A stretch of DNA of 64,000 nt from DATAAZ01 sp036259875 (GCA_036259875.1 DATAAZ010000078.1:62001-126000); one strand, 5' to 3'. Shown: positions 39,941 to 48,345, counted from the stretch's first letter. Notes: generated by a model from the letters alone, not told the origin. Translations and numbers: made by a program.

Positions 39941-39946
39941 TAGCAT
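39941..39946 (+). promoter_or_regulatory. Leaderless-type -10 hexamer TAGCAT for lgt
   Basis: TAGCAT is followed by 7 bases and the ATG at 39954. Confidence 0.5.
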
Positions 39947-39953
39947 CGCGGCG

Positions 39954-40832
39954 ATGCCCGTGCTGGCCTCGATCCCGAGCCCCGCGAGCGGCGAGATCGA
40001 CGTCGGCCCGCTGACGCTCCACGCGTACGGGTTCATGCTCCTGCTCGCGATCGTCGCCGCGACCGCGCTCACCGGGGTGCTCTGGACGCGGCGCGGCGGC
40101 GACTGGGACCTCGTCTTCAGGGTCGCGATGTGGGGTGTCGCGGGCGGGATCGTCGGCGCGCGCCTCTACCACGTCCTGACGAGCTGGAGCGAGATCGACG
40201 ATCCGAAGTGGAAGGGCGTCTTCGAAATCTGGGAGGGCGGGCTCGGGATCTGGGGCGGCATCGCCGGCGGCGTCCTCGTCGGCTGGGTCGTGATCCACCG
40301 CGCCGGAGCGAGCATGTTCGCGTTCATGGACGCGGCCGCGCCCGGCCTTCTCCTCGCGCAGGCGATCGGGCGCTGGGGCAACTACTTCAACCAGGAGCTC
40401 TTCGGGGTCCCGACCAACCGGCCCTGGGGGCTCGAGATCGACCCCGAGAACCGCCCCGGGCAGTACGCGGGCTCGGAGACGTTCCATCCGGTCTTCCTGT
40501 ACGAGTCGCTCTGGTCGCTTGCCGGCGTCGCCGTTCTGCTCGTCCTCTACACCCGCCGCCGGATCCGGGCGCCCGGGATCTTCTGCCTCTACGTCGCCTG
40601 GTACACGTTCGCGCGCTTCTTCCTCGAGCAGATCCGTACGGACACGGCGCACGAGTACCTCGGGCTGCGCCTGAACGCGTGGGTGTCGCTCGTCGTCTTC
40701 TCTCTCGCGGTCGCCGGGTTCGTCTGGGCGCAGCGCCGTGGGGAGCGCCCGCGCGACCGGCGTCCGCAGCCCGCGCCGATCGCTCCCCGGAGGATGGCGG
40801 TCCCGAAGGGGCGCGTCCGCCCGCGCCGCTAG
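39954..40832 (+). CDS. lgt: Prolipoprotein diacylglyceryl transferase
   Basis: 292 residues from ATG 39954. Seven membrane helices are expected. The Lgt signature is clear in AQAIGRWGNYFNQELFGVPT, with the catalytic region Arg, Asn and Glu. Earlier landmarks are LHAYGFMLLLAIVAATALTG and GVAGGIVGARLYHVLTSW, later ones FHPVFLYESLWSLAG and CLYVAWYTFARFFLEQIR. It adds diacylglycerol to the Cys of lipoprotein precursors, of which the DUF3352 protein at 52146 is one. The C-terminus is an extra basic and Pro-rich tail. Confidence 0.96.
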   Translation: MPVLASIPSPASGEIDVGPLTLHAYGFMLLLAIVAATALTGVLWTRRGGDWDLVFRVAMWGVAGGIVGARLYHVLTSWSEIDDPKWKGVFEIWEGGLGIWGGIAGGVLVGWVVIHRAGASMFAFMDAAAPGLLLAQAIGRWGNYFNQELFGVPTNRPWGLEIDPENRPGQYAGSETFHPVFLYESLWSLAGVAVLLVLYTRRRIRAPGIFCLYVAWYTFARFFLEQIRTDTAHEYLGLRLNAWVSLVVFSLAVAGFVWAQRRGERPRDRRPQPAPIAPRRMAVPKGRVRPRR

Positions 40833-40835
40833 CAT
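40830..40835 (+). promoter_or_regulatory. Leaderless-type -10 hexamer TAGCAT for scpA
   Basis: TAGCAT begins with the lgt stop codon TAG and is followed by 8 bases and the GTG at 40844. Confidence 0.45.
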
Positions 40836-40843
40836 CGCCCGCC

Positions 40844-41566
40844 GTGTCCGCGGCCGCCGTCCGCGATCTCGATCTGGACCTGGAGGCGTTCGAGGGCCCC
40901 TTCGATCTCCTGCTCACGCTCGTCCTCCGTGAGGAGCTCGAGCTCGTCGACGTCGACGTCGCCGAGGTCGTCGTCGCCTTCGTCGAGCGGCTCGCCGAGC
41001 GGGCCGACCCGGACCTCGACGCGTGCGGCGAGTTCCTCGTCCTCGTCGCCGCGCTCCTCGAGCTCAAGGTGCGCGAGCTCTTCCCGGACGCGGAGGTCGA
41101 GGAGCTCGACCCGGAGGACGCCGCGGAGGAGCTCGCGGAGCGGCTCGCCGTGTACCGGCGCTTTCGCGCCGCCGCCGCGTGGCTCGAGCAGCGGCTGGCC
41201 GACCGGGGCGACCGCTGGTTCCGCGTCGGCCCCGCGCCGCTCGCGCCCACGCCGGCGCCGCCGCGTCTGCCGCCGCAGGAGCCCGCGCGGCTCGCCGAGG
41301 CGATCCGTCGACTGGCCGCGGAGCCGCCCGCTCCGTCGCTTCACCACCTCGGCGCGTTCCCGCCCGTCTCCCGATTCCTCGAGCGGTTCCGCACGCTCCT
41401 CGGCCGCCGGCACCGGTTCGTGTTCGACCGCGAGGTGGAGGGACTCGCCCGCGTCGAGCAGGCGGTCGCGTTCCTCGCCCTGCTCGAGCTCCGCCACGCC
41501 GGCGAGGTCGCGCTCTCGCAACCCGCGCCGTTCGCCCCGATCGTATGCAGCCCAGCCTCCGCGTAA
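40844..41566 (+). CDS. scpA: Segregation and condensation protein A (kleisin)
   Basis: 240 residues from GTG 40844. The kleisin N-terminal pattern is LDLEAFEGPFDLLLTLVLRE, followed by VDVDVAEVVVAFVERLAERA and GEFLVLVAALLELKVRELFP, and the C-terminal winged helix has VAFLALLELRHAGEVALSQP. It bridges the two heads of SMC and works with ScpB in chromosome compaction. It overlaps scpB by 22 bases. A parA gene, common beside scpAB, is not present. Confidence 0.93.
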   Translation: MSAAAVRDLDLDLEAFEGPFDLLLTLVLREELELVDVDVAEVVVAFVERLAERADPDLDACGEFLVLVAALLELKVRELFPDAEVEELDPEDAAEELAERLAVYRRFRAAAAWLEQRLADRGDRWFRVGPAPLAPTPAPPRLPPQEPARLAEAIRRLAAEPPAPSLHHLGAFPPVSRFLERFRTLLGRRHRFVFDREVEGLARVEQAVAFLALLELRHAGEVALSQPAPFAPIVCSPASA

Positions 41567-42141
41567 TCGACAACCCCGTCGACCGCCTCGCGCGCACGCT
41601 CGAGGCGCTCCTCGTCGTGGCAGGGCGTCCGCTACCGACGGCCGAGCTCGCAGCCGCCACGGACGAGGAGGAGGAGCGGGTCGAGACGGCGCTCGCGCTT
41701 CTCCTCGGGCGCTACCGGGAGGAACGGAGCGGAATCGTCCTCGAGCAGGTCGCGGGCGGATGGGCGTTCCGGGCCGCCCGCCAGGCCGCCACCGCGTGCG
41801 AGCGCCTCTTCGACCGTCCGGTGGCGCGCGGGCTCTCGCAGGCGGCGCTCGAGACACTCGCCGTCGTCGCCTACCTCGGGCCGGTGAGCCGGCCGGAGAT
41901 CGCGCGGATCCGAGGCGTCGCCGCGGACTCGGCAATCGCGGGACTCGTCGAGCGGGGCCTCGTCGCGGAGGCGGGCCGCGAGGAGGCCGCCGGCCCCGTC
42001 CGCTACCGGACGACCGCGCTCTTCGAGCGCGTATTCGGCCTGACCGGCCCCGGCGACCTCCCGTCGCTCGACGACCTGGGCGGCGAGGCGGACGAGCTCC
42101 GGGCGCGTCTCGAGGACGTCGCCGGGCGCCGGGGCGCGTAA
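41545..42141 (+). CDS. scpB: Segregation and condensation protein B
   Basis: 198 residues from ATG 41545. ScpB has two winged-helix domains. The first (about 10-90) contains LARTLEALLVVAGRPLPTAE, and the second (about 95-170) contains GLSQAALETLAVVAYLGPVS and RPEIARIRGVAADSAIAGLV, both standard. It binds the linker of ScpA in the SMC complex. It starts inside scpA in another frame, which suggests coupled translation. Confidence 0.94.
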   Translation: MQPSLRVIDNPVDRLARTLEALLVVAGRPLPTAELAAATDEEEERVETALALLLGRYREERSGIVLEQVAGGWAFRAARQAATACERLFDRPVARGLSQAALETLAVVAYLGPVSRPEIARIRGVAADSAIAGLVERGLVAEAGREEAAGPVRYRTTALFERVFGLTGPGDLPSLDDLGGEADELRARLEDVAGRRGA

Positions 42142-42149
42142 CAAGTGCC

Positions 42150-42473
42150 CTAGCCGAAGCCCTCGGGCAGCTCGGGATCGAAGACCTCGTAGTGGGTGAC
42201 GGTGTGCTCGCGCTCGACCAGGTAGCGGTCGTCCTCCGGGAAGAAGCGGGCGCGCTCGATCTCGTCGCCCGCGAACGCCCGGATCGCCTCGAGCGAGTCC
42301 CAGAGGATGACGGTGACGAACTCCGCCCGGCCGCGGTCGATCCGGCGGAGGAAATAGGCACCGCGGTTCCCCGGCGTCTCGCGCGCGGTCGTCATCCCCG
42401 TCTCGAGGAGATACTCGGCGTAGGCGTCCGCGTCGCCCGCGGCCGTCCAGCCCCTCCAGATCCGCGCGATCAA
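42150..42473 (-). CDS. Dimeric alpha-beta barrel (antibiotic monooxygenase-like) protein
   Basis: 107 residues from TTG 42473, which overlaps the stop of the GYD gene (TTGA). It reads LIARIWRGWTAAGDADAYAE, YLLETGMTTARETPGNRGAY and AEFVTVILWDSLEAIRAFAG, the pattern of ABM-like or DUF-type ferredoxin-fold proteins. ABM proteins oxidise aromatic substrates or haem, but many are uncharacterised. The end is HYEVFDPELPEGFG. The TTG start is inferred from the overlap, because no ATG or GTG lies at the homology boundary. Confidence 0.75.
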   Translation of the reverse strand: MIARIWRGWTAAGDADAYAEYLLETGMTTARETPGNRGAYFLRRIDRGRAEFVTVILWDSLEAIRAFAGDEIERARFFPEDDRYLVEREHTVTHYEVFDPELPEGFG

Positions 42474-42760
42474 AGGCCGCGCACGATGTTCTCGGCCTCG
42501 TCGCGCGTGAAGCCGCGGAGCGTCTCCGTGTGCACGGTGCCGTGCCGGGCGACCGCGACGAGGATCTGGTACGCCGTCTCGTCGTCGGGCGCCTCGAAGA
42601 TCTCGACGACGTCGTAGCGGCCCAGCGTCACGTAGGCGTCGATCAGGCGGCCGCCTTGCTCCTTGATCGCGCGCTCGCCCTCCTCGATCCGGTCGCGCCA
42701 GGCGGGGAGGCCGCCGAGCCCCTGCGAGGTCCACTTCATGAGCGAGATGTAGACCGGCAC
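42470..42760 (-). CDS. GYD-domain protein
   Basis: 96 residues from GTG 42760. It matches the GYD family: MPVYISLMKWTSQGLGGLPA, GGRLIDAYVTLGRYDVVEIF and DETAYQILVAVARHGTVHTE. These small ferredoxin-fold proteins are common in actinobacteria and archaea, and have no proven function. It is co-transcribed with the ABM-like gene, with which it overlaps by four bases, and diverges from rluB by 35 bases. Confidence 0.88.
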   Translation of the reverse strand: MPVYISLMKWTSQGLGGLPAWRDRIEEGERAIKEQGGRLIDAYVTLGRYDVVEIFEAPDDETAYQILVAVARHGTVHTETLRGFTRDEAENIVRGL

Positions 42761-42795
42761 GGGAAAATCATGACGGCCGCCGCACCCATTTCCTA

Positions 42796-43485
42796 ATGCG
42801 CCTCAACGCCTACCTCGCGCGCGCCGGCGTCGCGTCCCGCCGCGGCGCCGACGACCTCATCCGGGCCGGCCGCGTGCGGGTGAACGGCGCCGTCGCAGGC
42901 CTCGCGACGTACGTCGGCCCGACGGACGCGGTCGAGCTCGACGGCCGGCGGGTCGCGCCCGAGCGGCTCGCGTACGTGCTCCTCAACAAGCCGGCCGGCG
43001 TGGTGACGACGGCGCACGACCCGCACGGACGACCCACGGTCGTCGGACTCGTCGGCCACGAGCGCCGCGTCGTCCCCGTCGGCCGGCTGGACGCCGACAC
43101 GACCGGCGCCCTCCTCCTCACGAACGACGGGGAGCTCGCCCATCGCCTCGCACACCCCCGCTACGAGGTCGACAAGGTCTACGAGGCCGAGGTTGCGGGC
43201 GAGCCCTCCGAGGAGGCGCTCCGCCGGCTCGCGGAGGGCGTCGAGCTCAGGGACGGCCGCACGGGGCCGGCTCGAGCCCGGCGGCTCGGCCCCGGCCGGA
43301 TCGCGCTCACGATCCACGAGGGCCGGAAGCACCAGGTGAAGCGGATGTGCGAGGCGGTCGGCCACCCCGTCCGGCGCCTCCATCGCTCGTCGTACGCAGG
43401 CCTCCGCGTCGACGACCTGGCGCCGGCGGAGTGGCGCGAGCTCACAGACGACGAGGTCGCGCGTCTCCGCGCTCTCGCCCGGTAA
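42796..43485 (+). CDS. rluB: Ribosomal large subunit pseudouridine synthase B
   Basis: 229 residues, typical of RsuA/RluB enzymes. An S4 RNA-binding domain is at the start (about 1-55, RLNAYLARAGVASRRGADDL). The catalytic Asp lies in VPVGRLDADTTGALLLTNDG, and the later segment is IALTIHEGRKHQVKRMCEAV. It makes a pseudouridine in 23S rRNA (position 2605 in E. coli numbering for RluB). In many Gram-positive and actinobacterial genomes rluB follows scpB, as it almost does here. Confidence 0.94.
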   Translation: MRLNAYLARAGVASRRGADDLIRAGRVRVNGAVAGLATYVGPTDAVELDGRRVAPERLAYVLLNKPAGVVTTAHDPHGRPTVVGLVGHERRVVPVGRLDADTTGALLLTNDGELAHRLAHPRYEVDKVYEAEVAGEPSEEALRRLAEGVELRDGRTGPARARRLGPGRIALTIHEGRKHQVKRMCEAVGHPVRRLHRSSYAGLRVDDLAPAEWRELTDDEVARLRALAR

Positions 43486-43493
43486 TGACCGGC

Positions 43494-44516
43494 CTACGCC
43501 TCGTGCGGCGGCGGGTCGCCGGCCGTCCGGCCGCTCTGCAGGCGCACGAAACCCATCCGCTCGCGCATCGCGGCGAGCGTCGGCTGCGACGCTTCGCGCG
43601 CCTTCTCGGCGCCGCGAGCCAAGAGGCGCTGGAGCTCGCGCGGATCGTTCCGTAGCTCCTCGTAGCGCGTCCGAATCGGGTCGAGGAGCTGCACGACCGC
43701 CTCGGCGACCTCCTCCTTGAACCGGCCGTACCCGTGGCCGTCGTAGCGCGTCTCGATCGCCTCGGCGTCCTCGCCGGTCGCGACCGACATGATCTCGATC
43801 AGGTTCGAGATCCCGGGCTTCTCGGGCGCGCGGCGGATCTCGGTTCCCGAATCGGTGACGGCGGTCTTGAACTTCCTGCGAACGAGGTCGGGCGGGTCGA
43901 GGAGCCTGACCGTCCCCTGCGGCGTCCCGCCCGTGGTCGACATCTTCTTCTCCGGCTCCTGCAGATCCATGATCCGCCCCCCGCTCGCCGGCGCGATCAT
44001 CGCGGGCAGCGTCAGCGTCTCGCCGTAGCGCGCGTTGAAGCGCTCGGCAAGGTCGCGCGCGAGCTCGATGTGCTGGCGCTGGTCCTCGCCGACGGGGACG
44101 CCCTCCGTCTGGTAGAGGAGGATGTCGGCGGCCTGCAGCACGGGGTAGGTGAAGAGGCCGGAGGAGACCGACTCGCGGCCCTCCGCCTTCTCCTTGAACT
44201 GCGTCATGCGCCGCAGCTCGCCGAAGCTGGCGATCGACCCGAGCAGCCAGGCCGCCTCGGGATGCGCCGGGACGTGGCTCTGGACGAAGACGGTGGAGCG
44301 CTCGGGGTCGAGGCCGGTCGCGAAGAGCATCGCGGCGAGATTGAGCGTCTGCTCGCGAAGCGCGTCCGGGTCGTACGGCACCGTGATCGAGTGCAGGTCG
44401 ACGATGCAGAAGAAGGCGTCGCCGCGCTCCTGCGTGGCGGCGTACTGGCGGAAGCCGCCGCTGTAGTTGCCGAGGTGCTTGTCGCCCGTCGGCTGGATCC
44501 CCGAGAAGATCCGCAT
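43494..44516 (-). CDS. trpS: Tryptophanyl-tRNA synthetase
   Basis: 340 residues, normal length. The class I HIGH-type motif is in SGIQPTGDKHLGNYSGG (about residues 5-21), and the second signature reads KMSTT (residues 191-195) in place of the common KMSKS. Other conserved parts are DAFFCIVDLHSITVPYDPDA and LFTYPVLQAADILLYQTEGV. It charges tRNA-Trp. It diverges from the aroF-tyrA-aroA group by 71 bases. Confidence 0.96.
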   Translation of the reverse strand: MRIFSGIQPTGDKHLGNYSGGFRQYAATQERGDAFFCIVDLHSITVPYDPDALREQTLNLAAMLFATGLDPERSTVFVQSHVPAHPEAAWLLGSIASFGELRRMTQFKEKAEGRESVSSGLFTYPVLQAADILLYQTEGVPVGEDQRQHIELARDLAERFNARYGETLTLPAMIAPASGGRIMDLQEPEKKMSTTGGTPQGTVRLLDPPDLVRRKFKTAVTDSGTEIRRAPEKPGISNLIEIMSVATGEDAEAIETRYDGHGYGRFKEEVAEAVVQLLDPIRTRYEELRNDPRELQRLLARGAEKAREASQPTLAAMRERMGFVRLQSGRTAGDPPPHEA

Positions 44517-44573
44517 GCGAGAACGATGCCACGCGTCTCCGCGGGCCGCGCTCGGGACGCCTCGGCGCCGATC

Positions 44574-44579
44574 TAGACT
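44574..44579 (+). promoter_or_regulatory. Leaderless-type -10 hexamer TAGACT for aroF
   Basis: TAGACT is followed by 8 bases and the GTG at 44588. Confidence 0.45.
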
Positions 44580-44587
44580 CGTGAACC

Positions 44588-45628
44588 GTGGCCGTCAACG
44601 GGTCTCCCGAGCTCCTCATCGTCATGGGCGCCGACGCGACGCGCGAGCAGGTGGACGAGGTGGTCTCGCGCCTCGCCGAGGCGGGCGCGCACGCGCACGT
44701 GACGCCCGGGAGGGACGCGACCGTGATCGGGGCGGTGGGCGAGCGCGAGCTCCTCGCGACGCTGCCGCTCGAGGGGTTCCCGGGGGTCGAGCAGGTGCTC
44801 CCGATCCTGAAGCCGTACAAGCTCGTCTCGCACGAGATGCGGCGCGGGCCGACCGTGATCGAGGCCCGTGGGCGGCGGATCGGCGACGGCTACTTCGGGC
44901 TCATCGCCGGCCCCTGCACGGTCGAATACCGCGAGCAGACGCTCGAGACCGCGCGGGCCGTCCACGCGGCCGGTGCGACGATGCTGCGGGGCGGCGCGTT
45001 CAAGCCGCGCACATCGCCGTACTCCTTCCAGGGGCTCGGGACCGAGGGCCTCGCGATCCTCGCCGAGGCGCGCGAGGAGACCGGGCTTCCGATCGTCACG
45101 GAGCTCATGGACCCGCGCCACGTCGAGGCGGTCGTGGAGACGGCGGACATGATCCAGATCGGGGCGCGGAACATGCAGAACTTCACGCTCCTCTCCGAGG
45201 TCGGGCGCGCCGAGAAGCCCGTCCTCCTCAAGCGCGGTCCATCCGCGTCGGTCGAGGAGCTCCTGATGGCGGCCGAGTACGTCGTCCGGGAGGGGAACTC
45301 GCGGGTCATGCTCTGCGAGCGCGGGATCCGGACGTTCGAGCGCTCGACCCGCTACACGCTCGACATCGGCGCGATCCCGGTCCTGAAGCAGGAGACGCAC
45401 CTGCCGGTGATCGTCGATCCGTCGCATGCCGCCGGCCGGCGGGAGCTCGTCGCGCCGCTCGCGCGGGCCGCCGTCGCCGCGGGCGCGGACGGGATCATCG
45501 TCGAGGCGCACCCGGCGCCCGAGCAGGCGCTCTGCGACGGCCCCCAGCTCCTCCCGACCGCGCAGTTCGCGCGCTTCGCAGACGAGATCCGTGCGCTCGC
45601 CTCCCTGATGGGTAAGGTCATCGGCTAA
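44588..45628 (+). CDS. aroF: 3-deoxy-7-phosphoheptulonate (DAHP) synthase, type I beta
   Basis: 346 residues. An N-terminal ferredoxin-like regulatory domain (about 1-75, LLIVMGADATREQVDEVVSR) precedes the barrel (about 85-346), which contains GLIAGPCTVEYREQTLETAR, MLRGGAFKPRTSPYSFQGLG, IGARNMQNFTLLSEVGRAEK, VLLKRGPSASVEELLMAAEY and VIVDPSHAAGRRELVAPLAR, all of the DAHP synthase type. It condenses phosphoenolpyruvate and erythrose 4-phosphate at the start of the shikimate pathway. The regulatory domain suggests feedback by an aromatic amino acid. tyrA and aroA follow. Confidence 0.95.
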   Translation: MAVNGSPELLIVMGADATREQVDEVVSRLAEAGAHAHVTPGRDATVIGAVGERELLATLPLEGFPGVEQVLPILKPYKLVSHEMRRGPTVIEARGRRIGDGYFGLIAGPCTVEYREQTLETARAVHAAGATMLRGGAFKPRTSPYSFQGLGTEGLAILAEAREETGLPIVTELMDPRHVEAVVETADMIQIGARNMQNFTLLSEVGRAEKPVLLKRGPSASVEELLMAAEYVVREGNSRVMLCERGIRTFERSTRYTLDIGAIPVLKQETHLPVIVDPSHAAGRRELVAPLARAAVAAGADGIIVEAHPAPEQALCDGPQLLPTAQFARFADEIRALASLMGKVIG

Positions 45629-45662
45629 GACCCCGAAAATGCTGCGCATTTTCCGGGGGGTC
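45629..45662 (+). terminator. Long hairpin directly after aroF
   Basis: GAAAATGC (45635-45642) and GCATTTTC (45646-45653) pair around TGC; outer GACCCC (45629-45634) pairs with GGGGTC (45657-45662) with a 3-base bulge. It begins at the base after the stop. No T-run follows, so it may terminate weakly or protect the mRNA end. Confidence 0.6.
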
Positions 45663-45721
45663 GAGGCAGTCCCATCGCTTCGCTCGGGAGAGCAGATCCC
45701 GTCCACCGAACCGCGTCTGCG

Positions 45722-46831
45722 ATGACCGGTGAAGTTCGCCGGCTTGCGATCGTCGGCACCGGGCTCATCGGGGCCTCGGTCGGGCTCGCGGCCAGGCGCG
45801 CCGGCGTCGCGCGCGTCGTCGGGTACGACGCGGACGCGGACGCGCTCGCGACCGCGGTCGAGCGAGGCGCGGTCGACGAGCCGGCAGGTTCGCGCGAGGA
45901 GGCGCTCGCGGGCGCCGAGCTGGCCGTCGTCGCGACGCCGGTGGCGATGCTTCCGGCGGAGGTGGGTGCGACGGTCGCCGCGAGCGCGGAGGCGTGCACG
46001 GTCACCGACGTCGGCTCGACGAAGCGGGCCGTCTGCGCCGCCGTCGCCGAGCGGGGCCGGTTCATCGGCGGCCACCCCGTGTGCGGGTCCGAGGCGCGCG
46101 GCCCGCGCCACGCGAGCGCCGAGCTCTTCGAGGGCGCCACCTGGTTCCTGACGCCGGTCGCGGAGACGGAGCCGGCGCGGTTGCGGCTCGTGCACCGCTT
46201 CGTGTCGGCGCTCGGCGCCGTTCCGGTCGCGATCGACGCGCACGCGCACGACCGGCTCGTCGCGCTGACGAGCCACCTGCCGCACGCGCTCGCGAACCTG
46301 CTCTTGAACCACGCGGGGTCCGTGCGCGTGGACGGGCACGAGCCGCTCGCCGCAGCCGGCGGATCGCTTCGCGACATGACGCGCGTCGCCGGCGCGAACC
46401 CGCGGATCTGGGTCGACATCTTCATCGAGAACGCCGACGAGCTCCTCGGCGCGGTTCGCGAGCACGCTCGTCGCGTCGCCGAGCTCGAGCGGGCGCTCGA
46501 GGAGCGCGACGCGGGCTTCCTCGCCCGCTGGATCGGCGAGGCGGCCGGCAATCGGAGGCGGCTGCTCGCCGAGGCGTACGCGGACCCGGCTTCGCTGTAC
46601 CGCCTGCGCGTGCACGTCCCCGACCGGCCGGGCGTCCTCTCCGGGATCACGCAGGCGCTCGGGGCCGAAGGAATCAACATCGAGGACTTCGAGCTGCACC
46701 ACATGACGCCGGAACGGGGGGGCACGCTGGAGCTCCTCCTCGCGGGCGAGGAACGGGCGCACCGGGCGGTCGGGCTCCTCGAGGCGCAGGGGTACTCGGC
46801 GATCGCGATGCCCGCTCTCGCGGACTCGTAG
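45722..46831 (+). CDS. tyrA: Prephenate dehydrogenase with C-terminal ACT domain
   Basis: 369 residues. The NAD-binding loop is IVGTGLIGASVGLAARRAGV (residues 9-28). GGHPVCGSEARGPRHASAEL and HDRLVALTSHLPHALANLLL carry catalytic residues. An ACT domain (about 291-369: LYRLRVHVPDRPGVLSGITQ then GINIEDFELHH) suggests feedback control, probably by tyrosine. It turns prephenate to 4-hydroxyphenylpyruvate in tyrosine synthesis. It lies between aroF and aroA; 93 bases with a hairpin separate it from aroF. Confidence 0.94.
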   Translation: MTGEVRRLAIVGTGLIGASVGLAARRAGVARVVGYDADADALATAVERGAVDEPAGSREEALAGAELAVVATPVAMLPAEVGATVAASAEACTVTDVGSTKRAVCAAVAERGRFIGGHPVCGSEARGPRHASAELFEGATWFLTPVAETEPARLRLVHRFVSALGAVPVAIDAHAHDRLVALTSHLPHALANLLLNHAGSVRVDGHEPLAAAGGSLRDMTRVAGANPRIWVDIFIENADELLGAVREHARRVAELERALEERDAGFLARWIGEAAGNRRRLLAEAYADPASLYRLRVHVPDRPGVLSGITQALGAEGINIEDFELHHMTPERGGTLELLLAGEERAHRAVGLLEAQGYSAIAMPALADS

Positions 46832-46964
46832 CGCCGACCCGGCGACCCACGCGCACCGGGACGGTTCGGCCGGGAACACTGTCACGGTGCTGCGACGCTT
46901 CCGACGCGATCCGTGCGCCATGTGCGCGACCGAGCGGGCTACGCTCGACGCGGGGGGATGGCCG

Positions 46965-46980
46965 GCCGGCGATCGCCGGC
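46965..46980. repeat. Perfect 16-base palindrome GCCGGCGATCGCCGGC
   Basis: Located in the 230-base gap between tyrA and aroA. It could be a regulator site or the stem of an RNA hairpin with no loop; no partner copies were seen in the window. Confidence 0.4.
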
Positions 46981-47017
46981 GCTGGGAAGGGGCCTCGGCG
47001 GAACCGGGAGGCTCGCC

Positions 47018-47071
47018 ATGAATCCTCGGCCACGGGCCCAGGCGACCCTCCGGGGGGCGCAGTGCGCATAG
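47018..47071 (+). CDS. 17-codon upstream reading frame overlapping the aroA start
   Basis: ATG at 47018 has a strong GGGAGG 6 bases upstream. The peptide is MNPRPRAQATLRGAQCA and ends at TAG 47069-47071, ten bases beyond the first base of the aroA GTG. The aroA start itself has only a weak G-run as ribosome site. Translation of aroA may therefore be coupled to this short frame. Alternatively it is a coincidence; there is no homology evidence. Confidence 0.35.
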   Translation: MNPRPRAQATLRGAQCA

Positions 47072-48345
47072 AGCCTGTCGCGGCGCTTCGCGGCGACATC
47101 GCCGTGCCGGGTGACAAGTCGATCTCGCACCGGGCCCTTCTCGTCGCCGCGCTCGCCGAGGGCGAGAGCGAGATCCGCGGATTCGGGGCCTCGGCCGACA
47201 CGCTTGCGACTGCCGCGGCCGTTCGCGCGCTCGGCGCCTCGGTCGACCTCGTCGACGAGATGGCTCGCGTCGGCGGTGTCGGCCTGCACGGCCTTCGCGT
47301 CCCGAGCGCCGCGCTCGATTGCGGGAATGCGGGGACGCTGATGCGGCTCCTCGCCGGCATCCTCGCCGGACAGGACGGCCGTTTCGAGCTGGTCGGCGAC
47401 GAGTCGCTCTCACGGCGCCCGCTGGAGCGCGTCGCGGAACCCCTGCGGCAGATGGGCGCGCGCGTGGAGACGACCGACGGCCACGCCCCGCTCGTGGTCG
47501 AGGGGGCGCGCCTCCGGCCGATTCGCTACGAGCTCCCCGTCGCGAGCGCCCAGGTCAAGTCCGCCGTCCTCCTCGCCGGCTTGCAGGCCGAGGCGGGGCC
47601 GACCACGGTCGTCGAGCCGGCTCCGACTCGCGACCACACCGAGCGGCTGCTCGAGGCGGCGGGGGCGCACGTCCGGCGGAAGCCGCGCGAGCCGGCCGTG
47701 TGGCCGCTCGCGCGCCTGCGCCCGCTCACGCTCGAGGTGCCGGGGGACTTCTCGTCGGCCGCGCCGTTCATCGCGGCCGCGACGCTCCTCAACGGCTCCG
47801 ACCTGCGGCTCCACGGCGTCGGCGTCAACCCGACGCGAACCGGCTTCCTCGCCGTGCTCGAGCGGATGGGCGGGCGGATCGCGCTCTTCAACCGCCGGTC
47901 GTCGGGAGGCGAGCCGGTCGCGGACATCGAGGTCGCACCGGCCGAGCTCGTTGCCACGGAAGTCGCGCCGGAGGAGGTTCCCGGACTGATCGACGAGCTG
48001 CCGCTCCTCGCGCTCGTCGCCGGCGTGGCGCGCGGCGAGACGGTCGTCCGCGGGGCCGAGGAGCTTCGCGTGAAGGAGTCCGATCGGCTCGAGGCGCTGA
48101 CCGACGCCCTCCGCCGCCTCGGCGTACGGATTCGTGCGGCGCCGGACGGGTTCCAGGTCCGCGGCGTCCCCGCGCGCCCGCGAGGCGGCGCGACGGTCGA
48201 CTCGGCCGGCGACCACAGGATCGCGATCCTGGCCGCCGTCGCGGGCGCGGTCTCTCGGGAGGGCGTCGAGGTCCGCGGGTCCGAGAGCGTCGACGTGAGT
48301 TACCCGGACTTCTTCGCGGTGCTCGACTCGGTGGCGCTGCGATGA
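47062..48345 (+). CDS. aroA: 5-enolpyruvylshikimate-3-phosphate synthase
   Basis: 427 residues from GTG 47062; homology begins VRIEPVAALRGDIAVPGDKS. Signatures are DKSISHRALLVAALAEGESE (residues 17-36), LDCGNAGTLMRLLAGILAGQ, the RVKESDRLEALTDALRRLGV stretch and SAGDHRIAILAAVAGAVS. The conserved NAGT Gly region (NAGTLMR) is intact. It joins phosphoenolpyruvate to shikimate 3-phosphate, the sixth step of the pathway. It is followed by cmk with a 31-base gap. Confidence 0.96.
   Translation: MRIEPVAALRGDIAVPGDKSISHRALLVAALAEGESEIRGFGASADTLATAAAVRALGASVDLVDEMARVGGVGLHGLRVPSAALDCGNAGTLMRLLAGILAGQDGRFELVGDESLSRRPLERVAEPLRQMGARVETTDGHAPLVVEGARLRPIRYELPVASAQVKSAVLLAGLQAEAGPTTVVEPAPTRDHTERLLEAAGAHVRRKPREPAVWPLARLRPLTLEVPGDFSSAAPFIAAATLLNGSDLRLHGVGVNPTRTGFLAVLERMGGRIALFNRRSSGGEPVADIEVAPAELVATEVAPEEVPGLIDELPLLALVAGVARGETVVRGAEELRVKESDRLEALTDALRRLGVRIRAAPDGFQVRGVPARPRGGATVDSAGDHRIAILAAVAGAVSREGVEVRGSESVDVSYPDFFAVLDSVALR

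Noticed and set aside
43494..44516. KMSTT in trpS as a sign of an inactive synthetase
   Set aside because: The KMSKS loop varies naturally in TrpS, and all other motifs are intact, so activity is expected.
46965..46980. GCCGGCGATCGCCGGC as a HIP1-type or phase-variation repeat
   Set aside because: It contains GCGATCGC but occurs once in the window, and the organism is not cyanobacterial. Kept only as a palindrome.
44573..47413. Long minus-strand open frame of 946 codons opposite aroF, tyrA and aroA
   Set aside because: It is Arg-rich, low in hydrophobic pattern and antisense to three clear genes. In GC-rich DNA such frames are common because stops are rare.
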